Shown here: positions 49,109 to 58,934 of the stretch, piece after piece
Position numbering within the stretch: position 1 is the stretch's first letter
Layout: each line of letters opens with the position of its first letter
Origin: Gammaproteobacteria bacterium
Lineage (GTDB): Bacteria; Pseudomonadota; Gammaproteobacteria; Pseudomonadales; Halieaceae
DNA: 64,000 nt
Assembly (NCBI GenBank): GCA_030431585.1
Contig: JAUIIQ010000003.1
Location: 1-64,000, forward strand
Reading direction: 5' to 3'
Program-made: the position numbers and the translations under genes
Notes under the pieces: generated by a model
Databases searched by the model: none
What the model saw: the letters and a program-made list of their open reading frames with translations, nothing else
What the model was told of the DNA's origin: nothing

Positions 49109-49623
49109 TCGCGAACCGAGAACTCCGGCTGTTGCCTTGCCTCGGCATCGGTTATGCGCAGTTCCAGGTTTTTAGCCCCGGCAGTCTTGTCCACCAGCAG
49201 CTGGGTCGCGCGGCGATAGTCGCGCCCCTTGGGGCCCCTGCCGGTAAATACCGCCACAACTTCGTGGCTGCCGTTGCGGACATTCCCCATATAAAGCCGG
49301 TGAATACCGCCACGCTGCAGCGCATCCACCTGGCGCTCGGTATAAAGGTAATTCGCCACCACAGTACCGTCTATGCTGAGCTTAACCGCATCCAGAGCGA
49401 AAAACGTCCCCACGTCCATCGACAAGTACACCGCCATCTGCGTGTTGCTGGGGAACAGAAGCTCTTCTTCGAGAATGAACAGATCGCGGTTCAGTTCCAG
49501 AGTCTGTCGCTTGATGTCCTCTATCTCCGCCCCGAGGCTGGGGCTGTCCTCAGCAAACGCCGGAACGACCGCAAGCAGCCCAAGCAGGGCGAGTACGGCG
49601 ACCCGGTTGCACAATGCAGTCAT
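49102..49623 (-). CDS. secreted protein of unknown function (173 aa)
   Basis: Signal peptide NRVAVLALLGLLAVVPAFA; Ig-like LSIDGTVVANYLYTERQVDALQRGGIHRLYMGNVRNGSHEVVAVFTGRG. Confidence 0.8.
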   Translation of the reverse strand: MTALCNRVAVLALLGLLAVVPAFAEDSPSLGAEIEDIKRQTLELNRDLFILEEELLFPSNTQMAVYLSMDVGTFFALDAVKLSIDGTVVANYLYTERQVDALQRGGIHRLYMGNVRNGSHEVVAVFTGRGPKGRDYRRATQLLVDKTAGAKNLELRITDAEARQQPEFSVREW

Positions 49624-51239
49624 TGCAACACGCCCCCGCTGATGCTGGCCAGGGGCTGGAACGCAACCAGACGATCACGCGTCGCTGCATTGCCCAGGCC
49701 CTGCCCCGGGAAGAACCCGGCATCGGAGAACAGGTTTTGCTCACCGTGCAAAGCCATGTAATTGAGAATAATGGTCTCCACGTTCAAGTTGACGTTGTTC
49801 GCGGCTGGTGTAGAGGTCGTTTCAACCGATGCATCGCTGCGCATCCATCCCAGCTGCTGGTGCAGGAAAGGATCTCCGGCGGTATCCATCAGCTGTGGCG
49901 CGCCAGCAGGGTCATATACCAGGAAGAACGATGCCGCGGTAGAGGAGTTGTCGCCACTCCACACGCCTTTCTCCACGCCATTGACGACTTCGATAGTGCC
50001 ATTGCTGGACACCGACCCGTCAGAGAAGACGTAAATCATCAAGGGAGTGGCCGTGCGACGGGCGTAATCAAGGCAGGCACCAATGCACTGTCCGGCACGA
50101 AAATCGCGGGCTTCGCCGGTGCGCCTGTCACCCGTGTGATAATCGTAGCCGCCCATTTCAATTGTGCCGGCTCCGGCAATTCCGTCGATAACCAGTTTCA
50201 TTACCGAGGCGGCTTTCTGGAACTCGCGATCACCCTCGAATTCAGCACTGTCGAAAATTCCCGCAGCGCCGACGATGTTCGCGTCGATTCTGGGGTCCAG
50301 CGCGTCGGGGCTGGAAAATTTTTCCAGCGTGTCGGCGCTGCGCAGATACTCGCAACTGAGGCGATCCTTGAGCCGCTTGTCTTCTCCCGAGGGTGTATTC
50401 AGACGGGTATTGACCAGGTCAAGCTTGAAGTCGGTAATCCGTTTCATCGACTCCATCACCGAGACAATATCCTCCGGATTATCCAGCAGCAGATTGAGGT
50501 CGCCCACGTCAACCAGGCCACTGGCATCCGAGGGGCGATCTACTTTGGTCGGGCGTATTTCAGGATCGATCAACATCGCTGGCGCCATCGAGTTGCCGCC
50601 AGACTCACTGTTTTCAGATCCAATCAGTTGCAGTATCTGCCCGCGCAGGCCGGCTCGATAGATACCATACATGGGGTTGTGCGGATTATTGCCAGTGTCA
50701 TTCTCGGAGCGGCCAGGAATGACGGCGCCGTTCACGAAGCCAGGCATTCCCGTGGCTTTGTCGAGGATTCCGCGCAACATCGCACTCTCGGAATGAAACA
50801 GCAACCCCAGGCTGTCATCAGTGAACATGCCCGAAACCGAATTTGGATTGTTGGCAAAAGGCAAAATATCCGGCGGCAGTCCCAGCCGCGAGTAACCCGC
50901 AGTACTCAGGGCATCGCGCTGGCCACCAGGGCCACCCACTATGACGTTGGAGCCGGCTATATTTGCACCACCTGCCAGGTCAAAGCAGATAAACGGTATC
51001 TTACGTCCAGACACCGCGCCGAGGTCGCAGCTGGTATAAGGCGTTCGCGCCGGATCCAGCAAATCCGGTGAGATGGCATGCGCGCGCTGGCCCAACAACG
51101 CAAATAGCGATGTTCCCAGCAGCGTTGCACCACCCGCTCGAAATCCCTGCGAGAGCAAGTCACGCCGCGTCAGGGGGCGATGGTGGTCCGGGTGCTTGAG
51201 CGCCTCATCGGGCGAGAAAAATCGGTGGCGCCTGGCCAT
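49620..51239 (-). CDS. Tat-type secreted protein, distantly DUF1501-like
   Basis: Twin-Arg TRRDLLSQGFRAGGATLLGTSLFALLG; FICFDLAGGANIAGSNVIVGGPGGQ; GGYDYHTGDRRTGEARDFRAGQCIGACLDYA. Confidence 0.78.
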   Translation of the reverse strand: MARRHRFFSPDEALKHPDHHRPLTRRDLLSQGFRAGGATLLGTSLFALLGQRAHAISPDLLDPARTPYTSCDLGAVSGRKIPFICFDLAGGANIAGSNVIVGGPGGQRDALSTAGYSRLGLPPDILPFANNPNSVSGMFTDDSLGLLFHSESAMLRGILDKATGMPGFVNGAVIPGRSENDTGNNPHNPMYGIYRAGLRGQILQLIGSENSESGGNSMAPAMLIDPEIRPTKVDRPSDASGLVDVGDLNLLLDNPEDIVSVMESMKRITDFKLDLVNTRLNTPSGEDKRLKDRLSCEYLRSADTLEKFSSPDALDPRIDANIVGAAGIFDSAEFEGDREFQKAASVMKLVIDGIAGAGTIEMGGYDYHTGDRRTGEARDFRAGQCIGACLDYARRTATPLMIYVFSDGSVSSNGTIEVVNGVEKGVWSGDNSSTAASFFLVYDPAGAPQLMDTAGDPFLHQQLGWMRSDASVETTSTPAANNVNLNVETIILNYMALHGEQNLFSDAGFFPGQGLGNAATRDRLVAFQPLASISGGVLQ

Positions 51240-51250
51240 GTCTGAGTCCC

Positions 51251-53896
51251 CTACTTGATCAATACCAACGCGCTGCCAAAAACCGCAGTACAGGCAGCCT
51301 TGACAACATCTGCCGTGCGCGAAGCGGGACAGGGCTGGTCATTTTCGCAGTAAATCAGCCCATCGCGTTTGTTGTGTGCCGCCGGGTTCGGGTCCGACAC
51401 CCACCGTCCATTCAGGAAAACGTAGGGCTTGAGGTCCCGGTCGTCAGTTATCAACAGCTCCACTTCATCAAGAATCCGCGCCCTGTCAGTCGTGGCCAGC
51501 AGACCCTGGTTGGCGGCCCGGTCCACCAGCGGTGCAATGATGTCCTGTCGCCAATTGATCGCCGGGCTGGCGACGGGCGTATTGAAATCAAAACCAGCAG
51601 CGAATACTTGCCGGCGTAAATCTGCATCCTGAACCAATGCGTCGCAGTAAGCCGCCGTGAGTTGCGTAGCGGCCATCTGATGTGAAGACATAAACGCATT
51701 GAACTCAGCGACGCCGGGCAGCGCCCTGCGTACATTACTGAATGTCTCGGCCACGGTCTTTCCCGTCACCTGACTGACGGCATCACTGCCCATGGGAACG
51801 CCGGTGAGCACCGACAGGGTGGCGTTGACCTCATCAAACGTACGCATGGCGATGTCGGAAGACTCTGTGCCAGTCAGTGTCGGCGCGAAGGCCTGAACCA
51901 CGCCATCGTCAACTAAACCCTGCTGTCCATCGACGGCGTCAAAAGCGAGGAAGAAAACATCGTTGTCAGCACCATTTTCCAGCGGCACAACAGTTCCAAC
52001 CGACGAAAGTGACAGACCTGTTTCACCCAGGCTGCCGCTGTTAATGCGCTGTTCAACGTTAACGAATGCCTGACCGATAGAAGACAAACGACCGTTGATA
52101 CCAATGCGAATTCCGCGCAGATCGAAATCGAAGTCACCGCCGTCGGGATTGAGGTTTACGAAGAACGGCTGATTGAACAGATAGCTGGAATCGTCGAACT
52201 GACTGACCTCAAATACCACGTAGCAGTAGTTCACACGCTCACCGTCGCGCTCACCATGGCAGCTCTGTTCGCCCTCAACCAGCTCCGCCACACTGAACAA
52301 GAGGAAGTACTTCTGGCCCACTCCCACTTCGAAGTTCTGCACTATCTGGCCCGGCGTGAGAGCGCGGTTGTGCACCGCCGCCATGCGCAACGCTCCCGCC
52401 CAGGGATTACTCCCCGCAGTGCTGTTACCGAGTACCACAGTGAATGATTCGTTCCAGTTGTTCAGCAGCCCACCGCCTGCCGGATCCAGGTCACCGGTGT
52501 AAATTCCGTTCACGTAGAGCCGCCGCCCTTCCACCGGGTCATAGGTAACCACCACATGCTGCAGGGTGGCCTGGGCCAACTCGGCGTCATCATCGGTGCT
52601 CAGCGCCGGCTCGCCCGCATTGCTTTGTTCGGTTACCGAGCTGCGGTTGAATGCTTCATAGTTGTACAGCGTCTGACGCAGCAGCAGATTGCTGCTGCCC
52701 GGGCCGCCGGAATAGCCCAGTATCCAGGCTTCTTCCTGACTTACATTCGCCGGCGCAACCCAGGTTTCAATGGTGTACTCACCCGTACCCGTCAACTGGC
52801 TGAACAGCTTGCTGCTGCCGTTAACCCCGCCCTGGGCTTTTCCGTCAACAAACCGTATTCCCCAACTCGCCATCCAGCTGAATTCCCCGGACAGCGTGAG
52901 CGGGATCTCGGGCTGCACGCCACTGGTATCGGCAACGGTAGCGCCCGAGCCCTCGCGGAACTCCCATTTTGCCACCAGGTCCGATTCATACCGCCCCCCG
53001 GCCGTGGCGACTATCCCGTCGGTTTCCAGCACCTGAGCCATACTGATCAAAAGCTGTGGGTCGACGCTGGTCTGCTCTACGACATCGGCAAAACGCTGCA
53101 CCGCATCACGCATGGCACGGGCGTCACTGGGGCAGTCGTTCCAGCAGTTGTGGGACTCCGGATCCAAACGCAGTACGACCCGCGACTCAGACGGGTTGGT
53201 CAGGTTAATACGGCTGCGCAATGCCTCGTAGGCGAGGTCTTCATCGTCACTTGCAAAATACGGTACCTGCGGCACCGGCGCTGTATCCGAGTGGCAATCT
53301 GCGCAGTGTTGCTGCAACAAACCCATCAGCTCGCCCTGGGACGTCAAGGAAACGCCCAGCGACAGTGCCTCCATCAGCGTGTCCGGCGCGCGACGGCTTT
53401 CCCCGGGTCGCAAGATGCGCCGTGGTGCCAATTGCACGGTGGACGTTGTCTGCACAGCATCTGCGGCCCAGCGCTCAACATAGCCGGTAATCGTTGTTGC
53501 ACAGGTCTGCTCCTGTCCGGGAGCCAGCCAGCAGTTGTGGCCGTCTGCCACCCGCGTGACCACCGCCGAGGAAGCGGGGTCATCCAGGTTCACCACGCTG
53601 CGCGCCGCCTGCCACGCATTATTCACGTTACCCTGATCGACAAATGCAGTTCTGCCCTGGCCACCCGGTGTATGGCACTCGCCGCAGCGGTCATTCCCGG
53701 CCAGCGGATCATAAAAATTGATTTTGAACTGCTGAATTTCATCGCTGGCGGGCGGCGGGCCGCTGTACACAAAGTCCCCAGCCGATGGGTTGGATTCAGG
53801 AACCACCTGGCGTTCACTGCCACCACCGCCACTTCCTCCGCTACAAGCGGTGATCAGGCCCAGGAGGATGACAGCGATAACAGGTTGCAGAATCAT
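51251..53896 (-). CDS. LamG-domain lipoprotein with two c-type heme motifs
   Basis: Lipobox LLGLITACS; CGECH and CADCH; LamG-like TGEYTIETWVAPANVSQEEAWILGYSGGPGSSNLLLRQTLYNYEAF...RRLYVNGIYTGD. Confidence 0.86.
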   Translation of the reverse strand: MILQPVIAVILLGLITACSGGSGGGGSERQVVPESNPSAGDFVYSGPPPASDEIQQFKINFYDPLAGNDRCGECHTPGGQGRTAFVDQGNVNNAWQAARSVVNLDDPASSAVVTRVADGHNCWLAPGQEQTCATTITGYVERWAADAVQTTSTVQLAPRRILRPGESRRAPDTLMEALSLGVSLTSQGELMGLLQQHCADCHSDTAPVPQVPYFASDDEDLAYEALRSRINLTNPSESRVVLRLDPESHNCWNDCPSDARAMRDAVQRFADVVEQTSVDPQLLISMAQVLETDGIVATAGGRYESDLVAKWEFREGSGATVADTSGVQPEIPLTLSGEFSWMASWGIRFVDGKAQGGVNGSSKLFSQLTGTGEYTIETWVAPANVSQEEAWILGYSGGPGSSNLLLRQTLYNYEAFNRSSVTEQSNAGEPALSTDDDAELAQATLQHVVVTYDPVEGRRLYVNGIYTGDLDPAGGGLLNNWNESFTVVLGNSTAGSNPWAGALRMAAVHNRALTPGQIVQNFEVGVGQKYFLLFSVAELVEGEQSCHGERDGERVNYCYVVFEVSQFDDSSYLFNQPFFVNLNPDGGDFDFDLRGIRIGINGRLSSIGQAFVNVEQRINSGSLGETGLSLSSVGTVVPLENGADNDVFFLAFDAVDGQQGLVDDGVVQAFAPTLTGTESSDIAMRTFDEVNATLSVLTGVPMGSDAVSQVTGKTVAETFSNVRRALPGVAEFNAFMSSHQMAATQLTAAYCDALVQDADLRRQVFAAGFDFNTPVASPAINWRQDIIAPLVDRAANQGLLATTDRARILDEVELLITDDRDLKPYVFLNGRWVSDPNPAAHNKRDGLIYCENDQPCPASRTADVVKAACTAVFGSALVLIK

Positions 53897-53908
53897 GGCC
53901 GACTCTCC

Positions 53909-55192
53909 CTACAGGTCAGCGGCGCAATACGCCGCCACCTGGGCAAAAACCTGCTTCATATTGCCACTGCTATTGAAGCCGGAGACAAACCCCGAAACTG
54001 CCTGCGCGTCCCCGGGACCAGGGTCACGCACGCAGACACTGCGAAACGCTTTCTTCACCTGGCACTGCGCGAATGCGTCTGTATTGGCCAGCTCCCAACC
54101 CAGCGAAGCCGCACCCTGCCCTTCTGAATAGGCGGGGTTAAGTGCCATGTCCAGGGATCCGGTGTTGTCTGCCGGCAAACGCCAGCCAATGCGAGCGCTG
54201 TTATCGCCAAGACGCCAGTAGTTGGTCCAGTGATCGTTGGGCGTGATATAGCCGGAGGGAAAGCTGCCGGCGTTGATCAGGTACTTACCCTGAACCGTGC
54301 CGGGTGTATATTCAATCCGGCCTCTGTCTTTACGTTGCTCCAGTTCCAGCCCCGGGAGCGCGTCCTCATCAGGATAGGGAAAACCGTAGTACGCAAAAGC
54401 CTGGGACATCGGGTCCATGCCGGCGTGACAATCGACACAGGAGTTGAGAAACAGCCTGCTGTCGCCACCTGGGCTGCGCGATATATCCTGGCGGATGCGG
54501 TCTGTTGGACGGGTTCCATCCTTGAGCTGCTCAAGATCCATACACAAATGATTGAGTACTGTGAAACGGAACATGGCACGGTTGGTACCATCGACAAAGA
54601 ACGCTCTGGCAGAGGCCCTGCTGGTTAGCACGCCAGCGACAGCCTCGGAAGGTAAGCCCGTTACCGAGCTCTGGGCCCGCCGCACCAGTACCTGAGGGTC
54701 GCCCAGGTTTGTACCTGCGCTCTCCAGCGCTTCATAGTGATCGTTATTGTCCGCGCTGTAGGCAGGTAGTCCGCCGCCCTGGCCGACATAGATTACGTCG
54801 TCTCGTAAAATTCCGCGAAAGTCCTGTTCGTCGCGCACTACGCCTATAACCGTTGCTGAATAGTCATTGAGGGGGGCAAACGCATCCTGCGCTTCATTGG
54901 TCCAGGGTGTGACCCAATTTTTTAATACGGTGGTGTAGAACTGCCCGGTGGCAGGCTCGCCCGGCGCGCCATCTATGGCATACAGCGCAGCACTTACCGC
55001 ATCACCGGCGCCCACTGCATCTGCCATAGCGGCTAGCATGGCGTCTGTGGGTGGCACGCCGGTCAGCCGGTCATGCATCCGGCGCGCCTGGTCACGCTCA
55101 TCGGCCACGGTACCGGGCGCCATCGCCAAAATGGCCAGGGCAATGCAGATCGGGGTGATCCTTGAGATGGTGCTTGAACGAATAATAGCCAT
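53909..55192 (-). CDS. secreted monoheme cytochrome-like protein (DUF1588-like CxxCH segment)
   Basis: Signal peptide MAIIRSSTISRITPICIALAILAMAPGTVA; SRLFLNSCVDCHAGMDPMSQAFAYYGF; ORF start at 55402 rejected in favour of 55192. Confidence 0.8.
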   Translation of the reverse strand: MAIIRSSTISRITPICIALAILAMAPGTVADERDQARRMHDRLTGVPPTDAMLAAMADAVGAGDAVSAALYAIDGAPGEPATGQFYTTVLKNWVTPWTNEAQDAFAPLNDYSATVIGVVRDEQDFRGILRDDVIYVGQGGGLPAYSADNNDHYEALESAGTNLGDPQVLVRRAQSSVTGLPSEAVAGVLTSRASARAFFVDGTNRAMFRFTVLNHLCMDLEQLKDGTRPTDRIRQDISRSPGGDSRLFLNSCVDCHAGMDPMSQAFAYYGFPYPDEDALPGLELEQRKDRGRIEYTPGTVQGKYLINAGSFPSGYITPNDHWTNYWRLGDNSARIGWRLPADNTGSLDMALNPAYSEGQGAASLGWELANTDAFAQCQVKKAFRSVCVRDPGPGDAQAVSGFVSGFNSSGNMKQVFAQVAAYCAADL

Positions 55193-55252
55193 GTATAGCG
55201 TTTCGGCAGAACTGCTTTGCAACAACTTTGCAGACACCCCCTCCCCAGACAA

Positions 55253-55309
55253 GGAAAAACCGGAGAAAAGTAGAGAATTACAAAACCTTGAGTTTTTCCC
55301 GGTTTTCGC
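55253..55309. promoter_or_regulatory. imperfect 18-bp inverted repeat in the divergent promoter region of the envelope supercluster
   Basis: GGAAAAACCGGAGAAAAG (55253..55270) and GTTTTTCCCGGTTTTCGC (55292..55309), 21-nt spacer. Confidence 0.4.
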
Positions 55310-55379
55310 TTGCGGCTCTTCGACTCTCTTTGCAAAGCTGGCCGAAGCAAAATGATAACGCCGGAGCTGCCACCTACCC

Positions 55380-58181
55380 ATGCAGGACAATGTTCTCAGC
55401 AAGCGAGCCCGCCACTGGAGTGGGCTGACGCTGGCGATCGCTTGCCTGGCAGCCTGTGGAGGTGGTGGCGGTGGTGGTGTGTCTCTCGTTTCCGGGGACC
55501 AGGACGCAGATCCGGTTGTCGTCGAAATACCGATAGCCTACGTACGCAGGCCCGTACCGGAAACGTTCAGCGACCTGCGGGATCCTCTGGCATTCAACCC
55601 GGGCGCACAGCTCTTCCTGCGAGAACGCGCATCGACCACGGCCGACGATATCGACATCACCGCACAGATTACTGCCATTGTCGCGGAAGAGCTGGATGCC
55701 GACGCAGAAAACCTTGCCGTGGACATCAAGGGACTGGAAAGTTCGTTTGACGGCAAAACCATCGTTTTTGCCGCAAGAGTGGTGCCTGAGCCCGTCTCTG
55801 CCAACCTCGAAACTACCACCTGGAACCTGTGGCAACTGGATGTAGAGAGCGAACAGGCCAGCTATCTCATTTCATCACGCATCAAACGAAACGAAGGCCT
55901 GGAAAGCGGCGGTGCGCAGGATATTGCACCGCACTTCCTGCCTGACGACCGCATCGTCTTCAGCTCCACCCGCCAAATCACCAGCCAGGCACGACAGCTC
56001 AACGAGGGCCGGGCGCAGATTTTCTCTGCGCTTGATGAGGACCGCAACTCGCCCGCCGCGGTGCTGCACGTGTACGACCCGCAACTGCGCGGCGACGAGT
56101 TCCGACAGGTTTCCTTCAATCTCAGCCACGACCTGGACCCCACGGTGCTGGCGAGCGGGGAGATTCTGTTCAGTCGCTGGAATAACACCGCCACCGACCA
56201 TATCAGCCTGTACCGCATTGAACCGTCGGGGGCGGGCCTTGCCCCGGTGTACGGTTTCCACAGCCAAAACGCAGGAACCGACGGAGCGCGCATTGTTTAC
56301 ACCCAGGCCCGGGAACTGGATGACGGGCGCCTTGCCAGCGTGGTTCACGGTTTCAGCCCCCAAAGCCTGGGCGGTGAGATACTGCTGATCGACGCGGAGA
56401 ACTATGCCGACGCCGAGCAGGGGCGCTGGGAGAACCTTAACAGCGGCGGCACTGGACAGCAGTCACTGACCGAGACAGAGGTGCGCAGCGATGACCTGAT
56501 ATCGCGAGGCGGGCAGTATGGCAGTGTCTATCCACTGCGTGACGGCACAGGGCGCCTGCTGGTGACCTGGAGCGAATGCCGGGTGATAGATGAAGACGCC
56601 GCACAGGCAGAGGGTCAACCCGCTGCTGCCGGCGACCTGGTGCCTTGCACGCTGCAACCGGAGAACACGAATCTCGCCCCACCCCTTTATGGAGCCTGGG
56701 TTTACGACCCTGCCGCCGACACGCAGCGCCCTGTGGTACTTGCCGAGGAAGGGTTCTGGGTCAGTGAAGTGATCGCTGCCGAGAATCGTGACTTCCCGCA
56801 GGTATTGTCGCCGGGAGATACCTACAACGCGGACCTTGCCGCAGCGGACCAGGGGCAACTGCGCATTAACAGCGTGTATGACTTCGACGGCGTCGACAAC
56901 TCACCTCAAGGCATTGCCAATCATGCCCGGCCGGGAGCGCCCGCCTTCAGTGCTCGCCCAGCCCGTTTCCTGCGCATGACTACTCCTGTGCCCCTGCCAG
57001 ATCCCGACATATTCGAGATCCCCGGCTACGCCGTCGGGGTAACCGGTGCGTTCGGCTTCCGCGAGATTCTGGGCTACGTGCCAGTGGAACCGGATGGCTC
57101 AGTTACCGCGACGCTGCCGGCCAGAAGACCCTTCAGCTTTGACATTCTGGACATACGCGGACGGCGCATAGGCCCCGGCCACAACTACTGGCTGCAGGTC
57201 GCCCCCGGGGAAGTGCTGCAATGCAGCGGTTGCCACGACCATGGCACAGGCCTGCCTCATGGCCTGATCGACTCACAACCGACACCGGCAAACCCCGGTG
57301 CAAGAGGCATCCAGGGCGGCGTGACCGGCTATCCCGGTACCAACAGCGACCTGCTCTTTGCAGCAACGAGTGGCGCCACCATGGCCGAGACCTGGGACTT
57401 CCATATGCCAGCAGATAATCCGGGCGCACCCGCGCGTGCACTGGACACGGAACCGACGTATCGCGACCTGTGGAGCGGGCCGCAGGCCACAGCCGAAGCG
57501 CCGATAGAGGATCGCGGGTACGACCCCGGCTGGACGGATATTCCACCAGAGCGCGCAATCCTGACTCGTGGCTTTGACGCCACCCAGCCGCCGCGCAGCG
57601 TGATCAATTACATCGACCACATTCAGCCTGTGTGGGAGCGCCTGCGGGCACCTGTCATGGATACAGCCGGGAATGAACACACAGATTGCACCAGCTGTCA
57701 CGCGAGTACTGATGACATACTGGTGCCCGCGGGGCAACTGGATCTAAGCGCCGCCCCTTCAGACGTGGACCCTGATCACTACCGCTCCTACCGCGAACTG
57801 CTGAGCGGGGACAACGAGCAGTGGATCGACGCGGGCGGCGCCCTGGCTGACCGTCAGCGAACCTGCACCGAACTGGACGAGGACGGCAACACGCTCACCA
57901 CAGTGATCACCCTGCCGGTGGCCGCCACACTGCGCGCCGGCTCGGCCAATGCCTCGGATGCTTTCTTCCGCTGCTTTGAAGGGGGCAGTTGCGGGCCGCC
58001 AGACACTCCCGCACTGCCTGACAACTGCGTTGAAGAGGCCGGGGAACCGGTACCCGCCACGCGCAACACAGTGGACCACACCGGCATGCTCAGCGAAGCC
58101 GAATTGCACCTGCTGTCAGAGTGGCTGGATATAGGCGCACAATACTTCAACAACCCTTTCGACAGCCGGCTGCAGGACTGA
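55380..58181 (+). CDS. HzsA-related lipoprotein with two c-type heme motifs
   Basis: Lipobox-like CLAACGGGG; beta-propeller-like N-terminal part (DRIVFSSTRQITSQAR); VPVEPDGSVTATLPARRPFSFDILDIRGRRIGPGHNYWLQVAPGEVLQCSGCH; second heme CTSCH. Confidence 0.85.
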   Translation: MQDNVLSKRARHWSGLTLAIACLAACGGGGGGGVSLVSGDQDADPVVVEIPIAYVRRPVPETFSDLRDPLAFNPGAQLFLRERASTTADDIDITAQITAIVAEELDADAENLAVDIKGLESSFDGKTIVFAARVVPEPVSANLETTTWNLWQLDVESEQASYLISSRIKRNEGLESGGAQDIAPHFLPDDRIVFSSTRQITSQARQLNEGRAQIFSALDEDRNSPAAVLHVYDPQLRGDEFRQVSFNLSHDLDPTVLASGEILFSRWNNTATDHISLYRIEPSGAGLAPVYGFHSQNAGTDGARIVYTQARELDDGRLASVVHGFSPQSLGGEILLIDAENYADAEQGRWENLNSGGTGQQSLTETEVRSDDLISRGGQYGSVYPLRDGTGRLLVTWSECRVIDEDAAQAEGQPAAAGDLVPCTLQPENTNLAPPLYGAWVYDPAADTQRPVVLAEEGFWVSEVIAAENRDFPQVLSPGDTYNADLAAADQGQLRINSVYDFDGVDNSPQGIANHARPGAPAFSARPARFLRMTTPVPLPDPDIFEIPGYAVGVTGAFGFREILGYVPVEPDGSVTATLPARRPFSFDILDIRGRRIGPGHNYWLQVAPGEVLQCSGCHDHGTGLPHGLIDSQPTPANPGARGIQGGVTGYPGTNSDLLFAATSGATMAETWDFHMPADNPGAPARALDTEPTYRDLWSGPQATAEAPIEDRGYDPGWTDIPPERAILTRGFDATQPPRSVINYIDHIQPVWERLRAPVMDTAGNEHTDCTSCHASTDDILVPAGQLDLSAAPSDVDPDHYRSYRELLSGDNEQWIDAGGALADRQRTCTELDEDGNTLTTVITLPVAATLRAGSANASDAFFRCFEGGSCGPPDTPALPDNCVEEAGEPVPATRNTVDHTGMLSEAELHLLSEWLDIGAQYFNNPFDSRLQD

Positions 58182-58184
58182 ATC

Positions 58185-58934
58185 ATGCGTCTGTCAGCCA
58201 CCAAGCTGTTCACCCTGCTTGCTCTCACTCTGTCCGGCGCGGTGACAGTGGCCGAAGACGAGGCATCGGTCACAAGCCGCGTGGTCGAGGCGTATATAGA
58301 AATGCACACCCATCCCGGCCGGAACTACCCCGTGTTCTATGTTGCCGAGCGCGGAGAAACCATTGAACTGCTCAAGCGCCGCACCGACTGGATCAAGGTT
58401 CGCAACCAGCGCGACATCGAGGGCTGGGTACATGTGGACGCGATAGGCCGCACGGTGAATGCCAGTGGCCAGGCGCTTGGCTTTGCCAGCCCTGACCAGG
58501 ACAGCTTCAGCACTCGTCACTGGGAGTTCGGCTTTATGCTGGGTGAGCTGGACAGTACCGACGCGATTACCGGCTACGGAGGCTACCACTTCACTCCCAA
58601 TCTATCGCTGGAAGCGGCTTACACGGAAAACTACGGCGATTTTTCCGACGGTAAGATGTTCACCGGCAGCATCGTGCATCAGATGTTCCCCCACTGGCGT
58701 TACTCTCCCTTTTTTACGCTGGGCGGAGGCATGCGCGAGACCAATCCGCGCTCTACCCTGGTGGCCACCGAAGACCGCAGCGATGGCGTTGCCAGCGTTG
58801 GCGCGGGCATACGCATCTATCTCACGGGCCGGCTAATGCTGCGCCTGCAATACAAACACTACGTCGTGATGACCGACAGGGATGACGACGAGGAGGCTGG
58901 AGAATGGAAAATAGGTATCAGCGCGTTCTACTAG
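58185..58934 (+). CDS. SH3-domain plus outer-membrane beta-barrel protein
   Basis: Signal peptide; SH3b-like [51 protein letters not shown]; barrel-type C-terminal strands. Confidence 0.85.
   Translation: MRLSATKLFTLLALTLSGAVTVAEDEASVTSRVVEAYIEMHTHPGRNYPVFYVAERGETIELLKRRTDWIKVRNQRDIEGWVHVDAIGRTVNASGQALGFASPDQDSFSTRHWEFGFMLGELDSTDAITGYGGYHFTPNLSLEAAYTENYGDFSDGKMFTGSIVHQMFPHWRYSPFFTLGGGMRETNPRSTLVATEDRSDGVASVGAGIRIYLTGRLMLRLQYKHYVVMTDRDDDEEAGEWKIGISAFY

Noticed and set aside
46086-54127. Long plus-strand ORFs (46086..47498, 49614..51071, 52556..54127) opposite the envelope operon
   Set aside because: They are complements of well-supported secreted proteins with signal peptides and overlapping starts; their sequences have no coherent domains
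53909-55402. N-terminally extended 497-aa ORF start at 55402
   Set aside because: The 70-residue extension has no signal peptide and overlaps the divergent gene; ATG at 55192 gives a good signal peptide
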